This document shows, piece by piece, positions 27,001 to 40,206 of a DNA stretch of 64,000 bases (the first letter of the stretch is position 1; each line of letters opens with the position of its first letter). The stretch is from assembly GCF_001039355.2 (NCBI RefSeq), contig NW_019775744.1, positions 101,397 to 165,396 of the forward strand, written 5' to 3'. The DNA comes from Lingula anatina (taxonomy: Eukaryota; Brachiopoda; Lingulata; Lingulida; Lingulidae). The notes under the pieces are model-generated. The model was not told where the DNA came from. It saw only the letters and a list, made by a program, of their open reading frames with translations, and searched no databases. Position numbers and translations under genes: made by a program.

Positions 27001-30000
27001 TTGTTTTTAAAAACAGATATCTTTTGCGCGTGGTTTTAACCCTTTTGTCATTAAGCTCACTTTGTATTATACCCTCTACCAGGGCCGCAGTTTTTATTGT
27101 GGACATTTTTGGCTGAAGCTGACATCAGACCAAAATGACTGTCTATGTATCTAGAGACATATCTGTAAACATCTGTAGAAAATCAATCTGTCGCCCTGGT
27201 AGAGGGTATTTGTATTATACGTTACAATAATCATCCCATTTTCTAAATAAATAACAGATATCGTACGATTGATTTTCAAAAAAGAAAAATAAAATATGAA
27301 AGAAATAGAGGACAATTCATTGTAACTGAACACGAGCCACTGCTTTTGAAAGCACATTATTTTTTACAATTCGACCTTACAACAGAATAAAAGTCCTCCC
27401 GTGAAATATATTTCTATATTTCAGTTCTTAAGAGATCTGCTTATTTATTTATATCCGGATTCATAAAAATGCTGCATTTTAGTATATATTTTTTCAAAAC
27501 TGAATGAAAGATAATTTAATTAAATAGAAGTCGCATATGTAAACTAAAAAATCGTCATAAGCAGCTTGGATATTTTAAGTAAATATCTCGATAAGAATTA
27601 CTTATCTTAAGATCCCAAAGCCAGTAACAACAAAGAAAAACCAAATTTATATTTGGAATAAATCGTGTATTTACAAATTCAAATTCTACAATGGCTGACA
27701 AAATGTCAACATGACAAAGCAACCGGTAAGCTCAATTTACAGTAATGTCTCATGACATGAGAATGCCAGCACATATAACATCTCGTCTGGTTTCCATTAT
27801 CTCGCGAGAGCCTCTAGAGCAGACGACAGTGATCGGTTCTATAAAAAACTAAGACTAGATAGTCTGTACATGGAACGACGTCTGGCATTGCTGCACAATA
27901 ATCATAGGGATAACAATAAACAATGATGGGAATCCGTTGGAGACAAATGTGTGATCGCATGAGTATTTTTCACAATACATATATATTCATATATACAAAA
28001 TGCCCCGAGCAATTTCTTACAAGATATCGGGCAGAACACCACCAGTTGGGTAATCTCTAGCCATTATCAGTAATACAAGATGTCTCACAATATAGTCAGT
28101 TACAAGAAACATCGACCTAAACAAAATATTTCTAAACAATTCTGAGATCAACTTAACAACAATGAGATAGCTTGATGATAAAAGGTGCCCCGAGACTTCA
28201 ACATATTCCAATATGGCAGAGGTGAGACGACACCGTTATTTTGATGGCTCTCCTATCGGAATCCTACTGATGTTCGTGTGGTGGGATTCTTTCTCTCACT
28301 GAGCATTGTGCCGACATCCGAAACCTCTCTTAACCTTGTATTTCTATTATTAAGCCCAAGTTTTTACTAGGCCTCAAATTACGTTAGGTGTTTGGATAAA
28401 GCTCCAAGTTAACCGTACCCACATGCGAGCGAGTAACTATAGACCCGGCTCGCCAATAACTAATTTTCTGAAAAACAAACCTCGCCATTCCGGAACCTGT
28501 CGTGTAATTACTCTTGCCTCCAGGCTAGCTAAATATTAATAAAACAGTTGGGAGGATCTCCCCTCAAGGTACCCTCTTTCTAAACTAGCACCTATGGTTC
28601 TTTATATCTTAATAATTATCATAAAGCTTCTTTAAGTAAGTCGGTAGACTCTCGTGTTCATTTGATATAAATAGGTATAAAACAGTAAATAAAACAGTAA
28701 ATATTCACATGATTGTCCTATGAGGGGTTGCGACACAATAACTCGATACAAAAAAACTAGCTGAAACTAAAACCAAGAGAAATTACGCCATTACACAACA
28801 TCGCAAGAATAACTGCCTTACCAACGATATGCTTTTTTCATACAACTTTTTCTAACTGAATCAAACTCTTGCACTTAGTCTATTGACATTGATTTACCCC
28901 GTGAAAGTGTTCAACGAACCTGGAGCAATATCTTGACTTTTTTTCCAACATCTCTGGCACTGACTGACAAGGGCCCCAATATACGTTTTATATTATCTAT
29001 ATACAGCCTGTCAGCTGACCCACGTTATTTCTTCACTTTATGCCGTGGCATACTTGGGAATATTCCAATTTTGGAATCCTACAGATCATAGAACATCACT
29101 TCATGTTAAAACGCGCTATGAAGTTTCAGATTATTGTACGCAATTTTGCCTAAAGGTCGAGCTTAAACGTACAGCGAGTCGGTTCACGTGCGGCTTGTTA
29201 GCGCCGCGCAGGGCAAGGACCGGCGTTCCAATTGGAGAAATGACCGCTATTAATGGGCAAGTGGACATCAAGAAGCGTTCACCTGCTTCTTGGCTGTTGG
29301 ATTTATTTGGTAAAGTAGTGCCAGAAGGTTCTGATTTCCTTAAAGATCTCTATTGTAATGGAGAACCGCAGCTCAGGGTAATAAGGCTTCTGCTGACTAC
29401 CGCTTATAACAACAAGCAGGGAAAGACAAGAAAACTCACCCCGATTCTGACCTCAGAGTTGGTGGAATTACCCGACCAGTCTGCCTTCTATTAAGTCTAT
29501 GACGGAATCCTGCATTGAAACATTGCCCAATACTTGGCTCGGTTCAACACTACACTTCCTTTACTAACACGCTAGTTCTTTTTCAGGTTCTTTACTTCGT
29601 ACGTTAGAGTTAACTTTTGTATTTATATATCTCTAAATGTCTCGTTTCCCTTAAGGTACCGACCATTTTTCAAAGAGACCAAACTTTCAAAATGCTATTT
29701 TTAAGCCATGGGGGAAAACCCTACGACACTTGGCCGTACTCCTGCTTGAAAAGCCGTTTCATTCATTCAAAGGTGAAAATATTACAGCTTAATAGATGCA
29801 CCATTACGAACGGAATAATTATTGAAATGAAACATGGAGTTTCATGCTTCCAAAGGAAGCCGTGCGCCTTCCCAGGAAGTTCAAAAGCAAACTATTTTTT
29901 CAGGTCTGCAAACTTTCCCAGGGCAGTGTGGGATTTGAGGATGTGGAGAAAGGAAAGCACAGGATGCTGATGCCAAATCCAAGTTGTTGGGCAACAAATT

Positions 30001-30332
30001 ATCCTCTCTGAGATCTCAAGTTCATCTCTATATGCCACACCTGGTACCAACGAGCCGCTTCTGCCATTTTCCTGTATTACAGGCAACATCCCCAACACAA
30101 AGCCCTTTTCTTGTCAATTTTAAAGATTAACTTGTTTCCAAACCGATAAGCCTACTATCAAATCTGTCGAATTTTATGTCAGATAGCCACGGAAGGTCCT
30201 AACGATATTGCCAACTATTGCACACTTTGCGAGTTCAAAAGCACCAAATCTGCGGATTGGCTGAATGATCTAGATCCATTTTAAGGGGAAATGAATGTTT
30301 CTACGGAGCTGCTGCTCTTTGAAGTGCACCAG
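24081..30332. other. AT-rich intergenic sequence downstream of Zic
   Basis: No supported gene. The longest open frame is 29045-29494 on the plus strand (149 codons, GTG start). It contains no recognisable domain and is at about the length expected by chance in a region of this size. Confidence 0.55.
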
Positions 30333-30338
30333 TTTATT
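30333..30338 (-). terminator. Candidate Zic poly(A) signal
   Basis: First canonical AATAAA that I found on the minus strand downstream of the Zic stop codon, about 1.4 kb past it. If used, the 3' UTR would cover roughly 30320-31740. AATAAA is common by chance in AT-rich DNA, and variant signals were only partly checked. Confidence 0.2.
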
Positions 30339-31740
30339 TGAGAAAACTAAATAACCTGCTTCGTCAAACAGTTCAACTCAGATAACTCGAACTTACAATG
30401 TCGCACGTGAATCAAGATATATAATTACACATATATAAATTACCTGCCCAGAGAAGGCGACAACAAATGTGCGTCTCCACACTATACGACAGACATCCAC
30501 AAGATGTGTTACTGTCACACTCTTACAACTCTCTAACTGTGAAGGCGTAATTTTTAGTGCAAAAATATTTGCGTGACACCCCTTCTTAACATCGCGTGTC
30601 AAAGCATCTGTTTTCTTGGTCTCGGCGGATGTCATTCTGTCTTCCTTCTATTTCACGGTTAAGGGGAGACTTTTAACCCCAACCTGGCTTTTTCTGGCGT
30701 CCTTACGTGACGAAATATACACGCTGCTTTATGTTATCTGGGCGCTGCTTAAATGATGTCTACATTCACCGAAAGTGAAGCGAAACTATGAACGCACCGG
30801 AAAGAAATGATTCATACAAAATTTAGTTCCTTGTCTTTATCTATAAACCAGGACGTTTTCAATGTTATAAAATGTATGCAAGTTCTTTTGAAAAAAAAAA
30901 TGTTTTTGGTAGTTTTGCCAGAATTGCGTTCATTTTTCCGCTTGATTGCCCTAACCGACATCAGCAGATACAGTTTCTGAAAACGCTTATGTAAGGCCTA
31001 ATTTGACTAAATAATAAAACTGCAGACACACAAAAGCCGTAAGTGCATTTATGCAAACGCTTTTCTCCCTCTCTATTTCTCTCCATTTCTCAGGCTGCAT
31101 AAAAGTTCACGAATCATTTGAACCGAAATGGATGAAACTAAAAGGTTCGAGTAAGCCACAGAAAATAAACCCGAAGCAATGGTGGAAAATTGTATTAATG
31201 AGCCAACAATGGCATCTAGCAATTAATTTGTGCGTTTTATCATGCGGCACACGCAACCTTGATTTGTAAAGCCATTTCCCAAGTACCGCAAGAGCAGTAT
31301 AGCTTTCAAGGCAATCGATGGAGTTTGCATGTTGCTCGCTACTTAGGGAGAAAGCAACCGACTGACTTTTGTTATCTGAGTTTTAAAAGCGAGTTCCCAA
31401 CTCGAAGATATGACTTAATGACCTGATCGTATGCTTAATTATGAGCTTAAATGGCAATGCTCTGAGTGTAGCAAAATATCAGTCTGTACATGTCCTTGAA
31501 TAATTCCTGTCTTTCCACAGAGTATGGCCAAAACTAGCCGTACGTCTAAGGCATCAATCTTATCAAACACACATCTCTGAACAGTTTCTCAGCACTTTTA
31601 ACTATACACGACTTGCCCATCCCTACCTGAGGCGAAACCATCCAACGGGGCACACAGATCGCGCGGCCTGAGGCCGTATCCACGTCAGTGACGTCACACT
31701 GACGTCACAGTCGATCACGTGGTGAACAGTTCTCCTGGCG
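30339..31740 (-). other. Probable Zic 3' UTR and downstream flank
   Basis: Directly follows the Zic stop codon. Within 60 bases of the stop are two TGACGTCA palindromes (31689-31696 and 31700-31707) and one CACGTG (31716-31721). No other coding signal. The extent of the UTR depends on which poly(A) signal is used. Confidence 0.4.
31689..31721. promoter_or_regulatory. Paired CRE sites plus E-box just past the Zic stop codon
   Basis: TGACGTCA at 31689-31696 and 31700-31707 (starts 11 bases apart, about one helical turn) and CACGTG at 31716-31721. A further CACGTCA half-match begins at 31681. Placement in a 3' UTR is unusual for such sites. Confidence 0.4.
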
Positions 31741-32270
31741 TCAATACTGCGCTACTGATTGTAACGTATGGTGTAACGACGGTATATGTCCCATGCCCAC
31801 GTGATGGTGAACTGGGGAGTGTTCATTACTTGGAGGTGTTGGCATTCCAGCGGCACTTTGACACACGTACCACTCACTCAGGTTGGTGGCCGGATGGCTG
31901 GTTGTCACGTGGTTACTATGGCCACCGATGGACAGTGACGTCGACGGGCTCTGCGCCTGCGCGTTATTGCCAGCGGAGGTTGGCGAAGTGGAGGTGTCAG
32001 CGGGCGAGGCAGGGCTATCAGGTGGCGGGCTGTCACTGCGGTCTGAGACCCCATCCTCGTCGTAGGTAGTCCCGGGCGGCGGTGGGGACTTACAGTGGAC
32101 CTTCATATGTTTCCGCAGAGAACTAGGGTGGGTGTAGCTTTTGTCGCAGCCTCGCACCTTGCAGTTGTAAGGCTTGTCGGACGTATGGACGTGGCTGTGC
32201 TTCTTGCGGTCGGAACTGTTGGCAAAGCGGCGGTCACAACCATCGAATTCACACTTGAAAGGTTTCTCCC
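31741..32270 (-). CDS. Zic: Zic family zinc-finger transcription factor, coding exon 2 of 2
   Basis: Begins after a CTTTTCTTTTCAG acceptor and completes codon 379 as glycine, restoring the THTGEKPF linker exactly. It encodes finger 4 (C385, C390, H403, H407), the HTSDKPYNC linker, finger 5 (C415, C420, H433, H437) and a 117-residue tail ending at TGA (31741-31743). The tail is rich in Pro, Ser and Thr and carries an acidic patch ([11 protein letters not shown], 448-458), NLSEWYV (508-514) and a histidine-rich end. An EWYV-type motif near the C terminus is also known in vertebrate ZIC proteins. Finger 5 has four residues between its cysteines (CKVRGC), whereas the vertebrate ZIC sequences I remember have two (CKMC). 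The two exons give a 554-residue protein, longer than human ZIC1 (447), mainly through N-terminal low complexity. No later exon is needed, since this frame ends naturally. Confidence 0.96.
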
Positions 32271-35200
32271 CTGAAAAGAAAAGAATAATATTTGAATAAA
32301 TATAAAATAAGAAAAATCATAAAATTTGTAATCCTTTTTTTCCTGTGAAGAAAAACTACTGAAAGGGACCATTTTACACATTTCAGGGAATATTTAAATG
32401 TGGGTTGATCGTGCACTGGAGCTGAAATCCAATGTTAAGAGGAAAATGGATATCCAGAAAAAAGTTCGTTAATTGATAGTCGTTTACTTCACTTGGCGGT
32501 GGCATATTTATAACACAGTCAATATGATTCAATGGAATACAATTTCGGTGAAACCAAACGACATCCAAATTGCTTTGAAATATGCCACACAGTGAAAAAT
32601 GGCTGCATTTGTCAAAGAAAATCAACAATTATTATGTGGCAATTACTGGCAAGAAAAGTTATTTCATAACGAGCGTATTTCTCTGTTTATTAAAGTGCAA
32701 ATATAACCAGGCAAAGCGCGTGTTCATTCAATATCACTGCAATGCATAAATCTGAAATAATGTTGTAGGTTGAAAGGACTAACTACCAGTTAATACAATG
32801 GATTAACAAGAAACAATACCTAGGTTTAAAACGAGCAATTCGTACACTACATTAGCAACAGACAATGTGCAAGTTTTCAAAAGAATACCAATGCCGCGGT
32901 CGTTTTTCTCTCTCCCTCCATTTAAAAGAGCAGGAAATTTTGCGAGTACTCTATTGTAGTGACGAAAATGGGATCTTTCATATCAGCGGCTCATGGCGTT
33001 CTTTGTTTCTCTAAAATCAACTAGAAATCGATGCCGGTCCAAAACATGGCAAACCCCAATAAAACAATCGTAAATGCGTTTCAGTCAATTTATCAGTGGT
33101 TCACATGATCCAAGAGGGAATTCTAGATCATTAAAGAAATGTATTGACTAACGATAGGCTTACAGTTCTTATCGACACAGAAGGGCTATTACCGTTGCTC
33201 TAGCTCTTCGATTACGCCGAGGATTGCAGTAGAACACGCTACAGAGTTTTCCCGGTACTACAGATACAACGCAAACTACAACTGGGGGGCTTAACTAGTG
33301 ACGGTTGTTCTTGTTATAAAGGTGATATATCAACTGAATATTTTTTCTATTGAAGAAAGACTATTTTATGATTTTAAGATTATTTTATTTCAGTTGAAGA
33401 TTTTGGTTGAGTCTCCTGTCAATTTTTTACAGAATGGATGGCCATTTTGTCTGTATTTAGATAATATTTTATTTACTTTATCATACCTTAAAATTTATAA
33501 ATACTACTTTGATACAAATACAACATTTTTTGTATTCTAAATTTTTTAATTTAGTTTTTGCGTCTTAAACATAATGTGCAATCAGCATATAATACAAAAT
33601 TTTTGGGGAGAAAGTACTCTAATTAAATTCGTTTACTTTTCTCTATTCGTGTAAACTGTATTTTTAGATATTATTAGTCATTGTTTATTATGTATTTTCT
33701 TAATTTATGAATAAACATGCTGCGATCCTGCATGGTTTCATAACATTACTTGATTTTTATCCTCACAAAAACTGCCGAAGCTCCTAGATTAATTTAGCCT
33801 CGACAATTAGGCCAGTCTCGACAATACTGCTACTATTTATAACATCTTTGACATGTGTGCGTTGCAGGAGCGGACAGTTACAACTAAAATCGATTCCTCG
33901 GGCGTGATCAGGCATTTTCCTTTCAACCCAAGGTAAAAAGCCTCGGCTAATAAGAAGAACTATACGCGAAAGCTGTCTATTGATTAAGCCCCGTCTCGCT
34001 AGCATGTCAACGAGATGAACAGTATACACTTAATGACACTTCTTACATTTTCTCCCCGCTTTCTCTCGCTAAATGAACACCAAGTATTAAGATCACTATA
34101 AGATAGTTAAGGTTTTTTTTATGTCAACCCTGAAGCGTCTTGAAGGCACGCCAACGCGAGCGAGCTCGTGCAGATAAACTACAATATGGCCGGACCGCGA
34201 GTAGCGTGTCGCGGGCGTGTTTTCCCCCCAGATATCAATTTAATGCTGCAATTAATAAGGTTTGTAATTATTAGAAAGAGCCGCGTCTTCCTATTTAGCT
34301 CATTGAGCGGTTAATTCGCCACTCGGATTCCGAGCACGTTTTCTGTTATGTTTAATTTCTTTACAAATGTCTCCCCTCGCTTGTTATCGGTCTGGTAGAA
34401 AATTAAGACGGCAAAGGTGTTAAAACTCTACACAGTTATTAAATTTTACTTTAATGGAGACATTAAAAACCGTGGAAAGCCTTGAACGTTACGCCCAGGA
34501 GAGGCAAGGAAACCGTTTTGTTGAATTATTTATAAATTAGTTTCACTTTAAAATGATCAGTGTCTTTTCGCTCTTGGTTTTCAATTAAAGTTGTGGTCCA
34601 ATTATTCATTTTCTTCTTCACGCACTCGCTGTCGTGAGTTATTTTCTTTTACACTTGACACTTTATGCGTATTTTCCAAAGAAAAAAATCTGAGAAAATG
34701 GTCGGAACTTTTCTGCAACACTTTCTTAAACCAACTATTTAAGAGATATTCTGCAAAAGGCAAATACCTTGAACATTTTATCTAGTTGTTGTTATTTTAA
34801 TAATGTGGAAACAGCTTTGTTTTTTTAAAGATAATCCCCACCAGTGTTTACGCGCAAATCTTATAATAAAAATATTGATAACATTAAAATCCAGTTTCAT
34901 CTTTCTAAAGCACTGTCATTCTTGTCAACAAAATACGTGTTCAGCAAATAGTCAAGGCATTCGTAAACCCGAACCACAAGTCTGTTGACATGAATATCTT
35001 CATTCTTACCTCCCTTCCTGATTATATTGGTAAATAGATCACAACTCTAGCTGACGGGGGGACGGGAGTAAATCACACAACTATTCCAAACACGGGGTTA
35101 TCGTTCTTCAAAGGATAAAATAGATTTAAGCCAACTCTACAAGGAAGTGGGAAGGCAGAGAAAGGTCTGGAATGCACTCGTACATAATGTTCTACACCAC

Positions 35201-37815
35201 CAGCCTTTTGAACGAAATTTAATTAGCTTCCCAAACAAGTGTTCTTTCTCCGCGACACGACAACAATATACAGTCACATGAGGAACGCCGGGTTTATAGT
35301 AGAGTAAAACAGGTCACTTATGCTAAAGATTGGAATATGATTGTATTACTCCGTCCTATTTCTTCTTGACTAACTCTTGCCACGTGACCTAGTAATCCCT
35401 GAACTCCTTTTTTCATCAAACATCAGCAAAAGGGGTTTTCTTTGTGAAGAAATGATGGCACCTCCAACCCTCTTCTAAGCATTTAATTAAATTTTAAGTA
35501 GACTCTAAGGAGGTAGGACGCTTTCATGTGACTTAATGATATTGGACTGTATTAAGTTGCTATTGAATGACGGTCTTTTGATATTTTAACTTACGATGCT
35601 GACCGTTTCAAATTTGTGGTATCCCTTAACCATCACCTTAACCACAATGATACGCGTTAAATGTTAATTATATAAAGAATTACACTATATTTTTCATTCC
35701 CCTCGAAAAAATTTGAATTTAAAAATCAATTTTTAACAAAGCTGTGTTTCTATTTCATATTCTATCTTTGCCTAGACTTAAATCTTCTGTCTGCAATATT
35801 TCATTTAATTTCAAAACAATACCAAATTTTGTGCTACAAATTCCTCTTTGAATGTTACGAAGTATTGAATGAATTAGCCTCGTCGTGTTTGATAAATCTC
35901 CCCTCCAGACATTTACCGAGGTCAGACGTCTAACATAGTCACTTAGAGAAACAGACGGTTTCTTAATCGAGACATTTGATCGATTTAATTAAAGGTTGTT
36001 AATAACTGTATTGGACTCGGTGGAGAAGTTTCTGTTTCATTACTTTCGTTTAGCAACTGCGACGTCTTCCCTAGAACACAAGGCCTCCTGCTAGCAACAC
36101 ACGAGGACAGAACGAGACGAGATTAGAAGAATTAAAATCTAAAACCTTGAATATCAGGGCCTTTAAAATGGTATTCAAAATTAAAAAGTATAAAATAATT
36201 TTGGAACAGACAACCAGCGGACCCGGTGACCAGAGTGTTATAAATCTACTATATCTTAAAGCCAGGATATTTTTCAAAAAAGAAAAAAAAAAGATTTAAA
36301 TGTTTAAAAAACACTATATATTTGCTGCTGTGTTTTGAAGCATTAAAATAAAGATGCCTTCTACGCAATTTACAGAATTTTATTAATTTATTTTACAATA
36401 TATTAACGAAAAGGTATTAATTAATCTTTAGATTTTATTTGGTAGAAGCATAGATCATGAAACTCAAAGGCAGAGATAGTTCAAATCGACAATGAGAAAA
36501 ATTAATTTAACTCTTAATTTAGCTCCTGTCTCCATCATTTTAAATATTTGGAAGACAGCATAAGTGCGAAAAGGGTGTTTTATTTTTATTTTAACGATAT
36601 TTTTCAGGACACGAAGTACATATACTGCAGGACATGCCAAGATACATACTCATATATACCACACAAAGTGCTAATACATGAAACCAATGATATCTAGAAA
36701 ACATGAACAAATAAATATTTCTGAAAACTAAGGTAGGGCCCTTCAACTTAACACAATGTAACAAATAATGATGTATGTGACGCTGTTCATAAATTCGAGT
36801 AGACTTTTGAGTATAACCGCAAGTTTTACCGAGAAGAATGAGACCGTCACTGCGCAGTGCAACGTCACGCGACTTGGGTCATTATCGACACGAAAACCGA
36901 ACTCAATAAACAGAGGTCACAAAACAAAGGCTACAAAGCAGTAGTTAATATTTAGTAACTTGGGGGAATATTTAAATACTTGCTAAAAATCCACGCAAAA
37001 AATATTATATTTTTTCTAGGTTTCTAGTGAAATGTACGTGGGAGATTCTAAGATCACCATTTGTTTTTAAAAATATTGAGACAGATTCTAGATTTTTCCA
37101 CGTGTCAAAACTTTTCTACATATTTCTAAATGCATGTGTTTTAGTTTTTAAATCGAATGACACAATTTTTCACATGCATTAAATAAAAACACATATAACT
37201 CACGGGGTCGTTTTGAAAATATTATTAATATTATAATTTTGTAAGTGATGGAATTCTAATGCCTGAAATCTTTCAAATAACACATTATATTATTTTTATA
37301 TTCAAACCTCAGAAGAAAGGCCCATCAACATCCAATTTTCTTAATTAACCGAGTGGCGACTACAAAGAGCTAAAATTGTTCCCTCCCTTTCCTTATTTTT
37401 CTGTCACCTGTCACATAATATGACTAATAAAGGTCTTCTCTAAGGTCGGGGCAACCAGTTCACTGCGACACAGAGACCCGTTGGCTAAATACAAATTTTG
37501 CCCAACATCTGACGAATCGAATAAGGCGGAAATGAAATAAAATATTCGGGTTTAATTTTCGGAGTGGGAGTTTTGATCATTTTAAAGCTTTAATAATAGA
37601 CATAACTGCGACATTTTACCACAGTGACGTTGAACTACGTGGCTCTTTTCATATTTTCAGTGTTATTTTTCTTGATAAAAAGTTATGACATTTGTCAAGA
37701 AAATTTACGTAACAAAACAAATGTGTTAATTCCTTAAGAATTTAGTCGACATTATCTAATTTCATATTCAAGTACATTTTTGGTTTAGCTGAATAAATAA
37801 GCATCCTGAAATTAC

Positions 37816-37834
37816 AAAAAAAAAAAAAAAAAAA
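37816..37834. repeat. Poly-A run (19 A)
   Basis: Uninterrupted A run within the Zic intron; no retroposon body recognised beside it. Confidence 0.88.
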
Positions 37835-38672
37835 TGCAGATAATCAGCCAACTTATCTTATCTTACAAACACTGGATATTAGCTCTTTTTTAGATCTTTT
37901 TTTCCAAAATGAGCATATTTTAATCGGAACGCGGAGCTGAAAATAGCCGCATTTGACCCGTGGACGTGCTGTGTTGGACAAGTCAGTAATTTCCCTTAAA
38001 ATATCCCAAACTCTTTGACCTGCGTCAGATATTATTAATATTAAGCTGTATCACAATCGCCCATCGTGCAAACCCTCTGAAAGAAGGATGTTCGTGCCGA
38101 ATATACGTTATGACTGTTATGATTATTATTATCATTGTTGTTGTTACAAAACAGGTGAAAATTCTTGGAATTATCCTAGTAGCATTATGTCATTATGGGC
38201 AGGTGACACAGGTGACAATTTTGATCTGTGTTCTTTTTGGTTTTTACTTAACAAAGATATAGCCTGCCTAGATACGAAGGTGTTTGATGGGCGCGTTTGT
38301 CATAGCGCTGTTATAACATTCCTCAAGCGGTCATCGCCGTATTAACTCAATGGCAAACACTGCTACGACATCAAAACAGTGAAAGCATCATTTAAACAAA
38401 GGAAAATGACGTTTACAAAACATGTAAAACTACCAAATAAATCCAGGGGAATGGGAGAGGTAGAGACAGGGTCATTGGAGTGTTCTAACATTAACCCCTC
38501 ATCACTGCCTGTGAAAACATGCTAACTTTTCACGACACATCAATTTCACCCCGACATAAAACTCCACGACGTGCCGTGTGTTATTCCCTGTAGACAGCGA
38601 TACCCGTGCTTACTTTTTTTCTTCAAAAATTATAAAGACAGTGAGTGTGGGTGAAGGCATGGGTGTACAAAT

Positions 38673-38696
38673 GAGAGAGAGAGAGAGAGAGAGAGA
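38673..38696. repeat. (GA)12 microsatellite
   Basis: Perfect GA repeat within the Zic intron. Confidence 0.93.
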
Positions 38697-40198
38697 AGAG
38701 TCGTTTTACATCCTAAGCACAGACCCCCCCCATTACAGCAGCGGTCCGCTATGACACTCAGTGCACGTGTCGAACTCGCGGTGAACAAGCCTCCCCGACC
38801 TGCCCCCGGTGTAATCTAAACCTGGGATCCTAGTGATGGATGTTCCTGTCTCACGCACACACAATACCACCGTCATATTATCCCGAAGATAACGCTACAA
38901 GGTTCGACACTGATAAATTTATTATACAATACAATATAGAAGCTCGTTTCTTCTCTCATGGTTGTTAAAGTTACCTTGTTCGATATTTATTTTTTTGATG
39001 GTTAGACACCGATGCTCGTTGATTTTGATAAAATGCCTCCACGTACTCATGACACTTTATGAAGGACACGCAAAGTCCTCGGGCAATGATCAGAGCTTCA
39101 TTGAGCGTTTTTGGCAAAATATTAGCTATATTTGCCTGTGAATACACTGACAAGTTTGTTTAAAAGAAAAACCGACCACCAAGTACCAAGACTGAGATCT
39201 AATAGCAATGTTTTGTCAGCTCATTCAATCCTATAGCCCACACTAAACAAAACTCCGAGCTGATTCTCCCACCACTTTTTTATGACTCACTATTTTGATA
39301 TGAACGTCCCCGGCAGATCGCATTACGTGTGGTAGATCTTAGAACAACTATATTACTCCATTGCAGATATTGTTATCAGCGTTATAATGACTTTGAACGC
39401 TTCTGTATAATGTCCCAAAACTAATTATCTAATACAAAAATGGAATAAATTACATGACATATTTTAGGGACACTTCCAAACCAGTGCCTGTAACAAACAA
39501 GTAGGATTTGGAAAATAATTAGTAAATAACGAGATACAAAATGACGAGTTCATTTCAGAGTCTTTCTCACATGAATCGAGTAAGTTGAGAAAAAAATCGG
39601 GACAATTAACTTAAGGAAGAGGGGCATTTTCAAAGGCGCCTCAATACAAAAATAAGAAACTTAACAGAACTTGGAGCATTGATAAAATTAAATGTAGAAA
39701 TGAACAATGGTATTTCCTAAGTTATCTCTTTTTTTTTAAAGTAAGATAGAAAAATACCTCACAATAAGTAGCTTTTCGACTTAAACAATATGAGAAATAT
39801 ATTGATGTGGTCTCCATACAAAAAGAGATAGACAAAAAAGACCCGGCAGTATCATAAGACCCCAACATATTGAAAAATATTTCCAATGTCGTCTGCACAC
39901 ACAAAAAAGGTGTGTTGGCAGTGTCAAACTCCTGCGTCCCAGAGCCGAGAACAAAGACGACGCCGACAGAGGGAAGAATGTCCATTCCACAATAGCAAAT
40001 AGCAATAGAAACCGTACTTTTCACACCTGAAGCTGCAGAGCTGCTTGTTGGAGAGCGAGGTTGAAAAATTACTACAAGCGAGATAAGGGATACCCTATGA
40101 CTGAAATTAGTCCTTCTTTTGATAGCTCCGCGCCAAATTAATAGTTAATTGAAATGTCAGGGCGAGAGGCGTTCGGGCTTTATTTATTTCCCGTCAAC

Positions 40199-40206
40199 AT
40201 TTGCAT
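40199..40206. promoter_or_regulatory. Octamer (POU) site in the Zic intron
   Basis: Perfect ATTTGCAT. Within the preceding 70 bases are TAAT-type homeodomain cores (AAATTAATAGTTAATTG). The combination resembles a neural or homeodomain-regulated enhancer, but single short motifs are weak evidence. Confidence 0.25.

Noticed and set aside
29045-29494. 149-codon plus-strand frame downstream of Zic
   Set aside because: Starts at GTG, has no recognisable domain, and its length is within what chance gives in 64 kb over six frames. Not called as a gene.
31719-32069. Plus-strand open frames across Zic exon 2
   Set aside because: Antisense of the Zic C-terminal coding region; no independent support.
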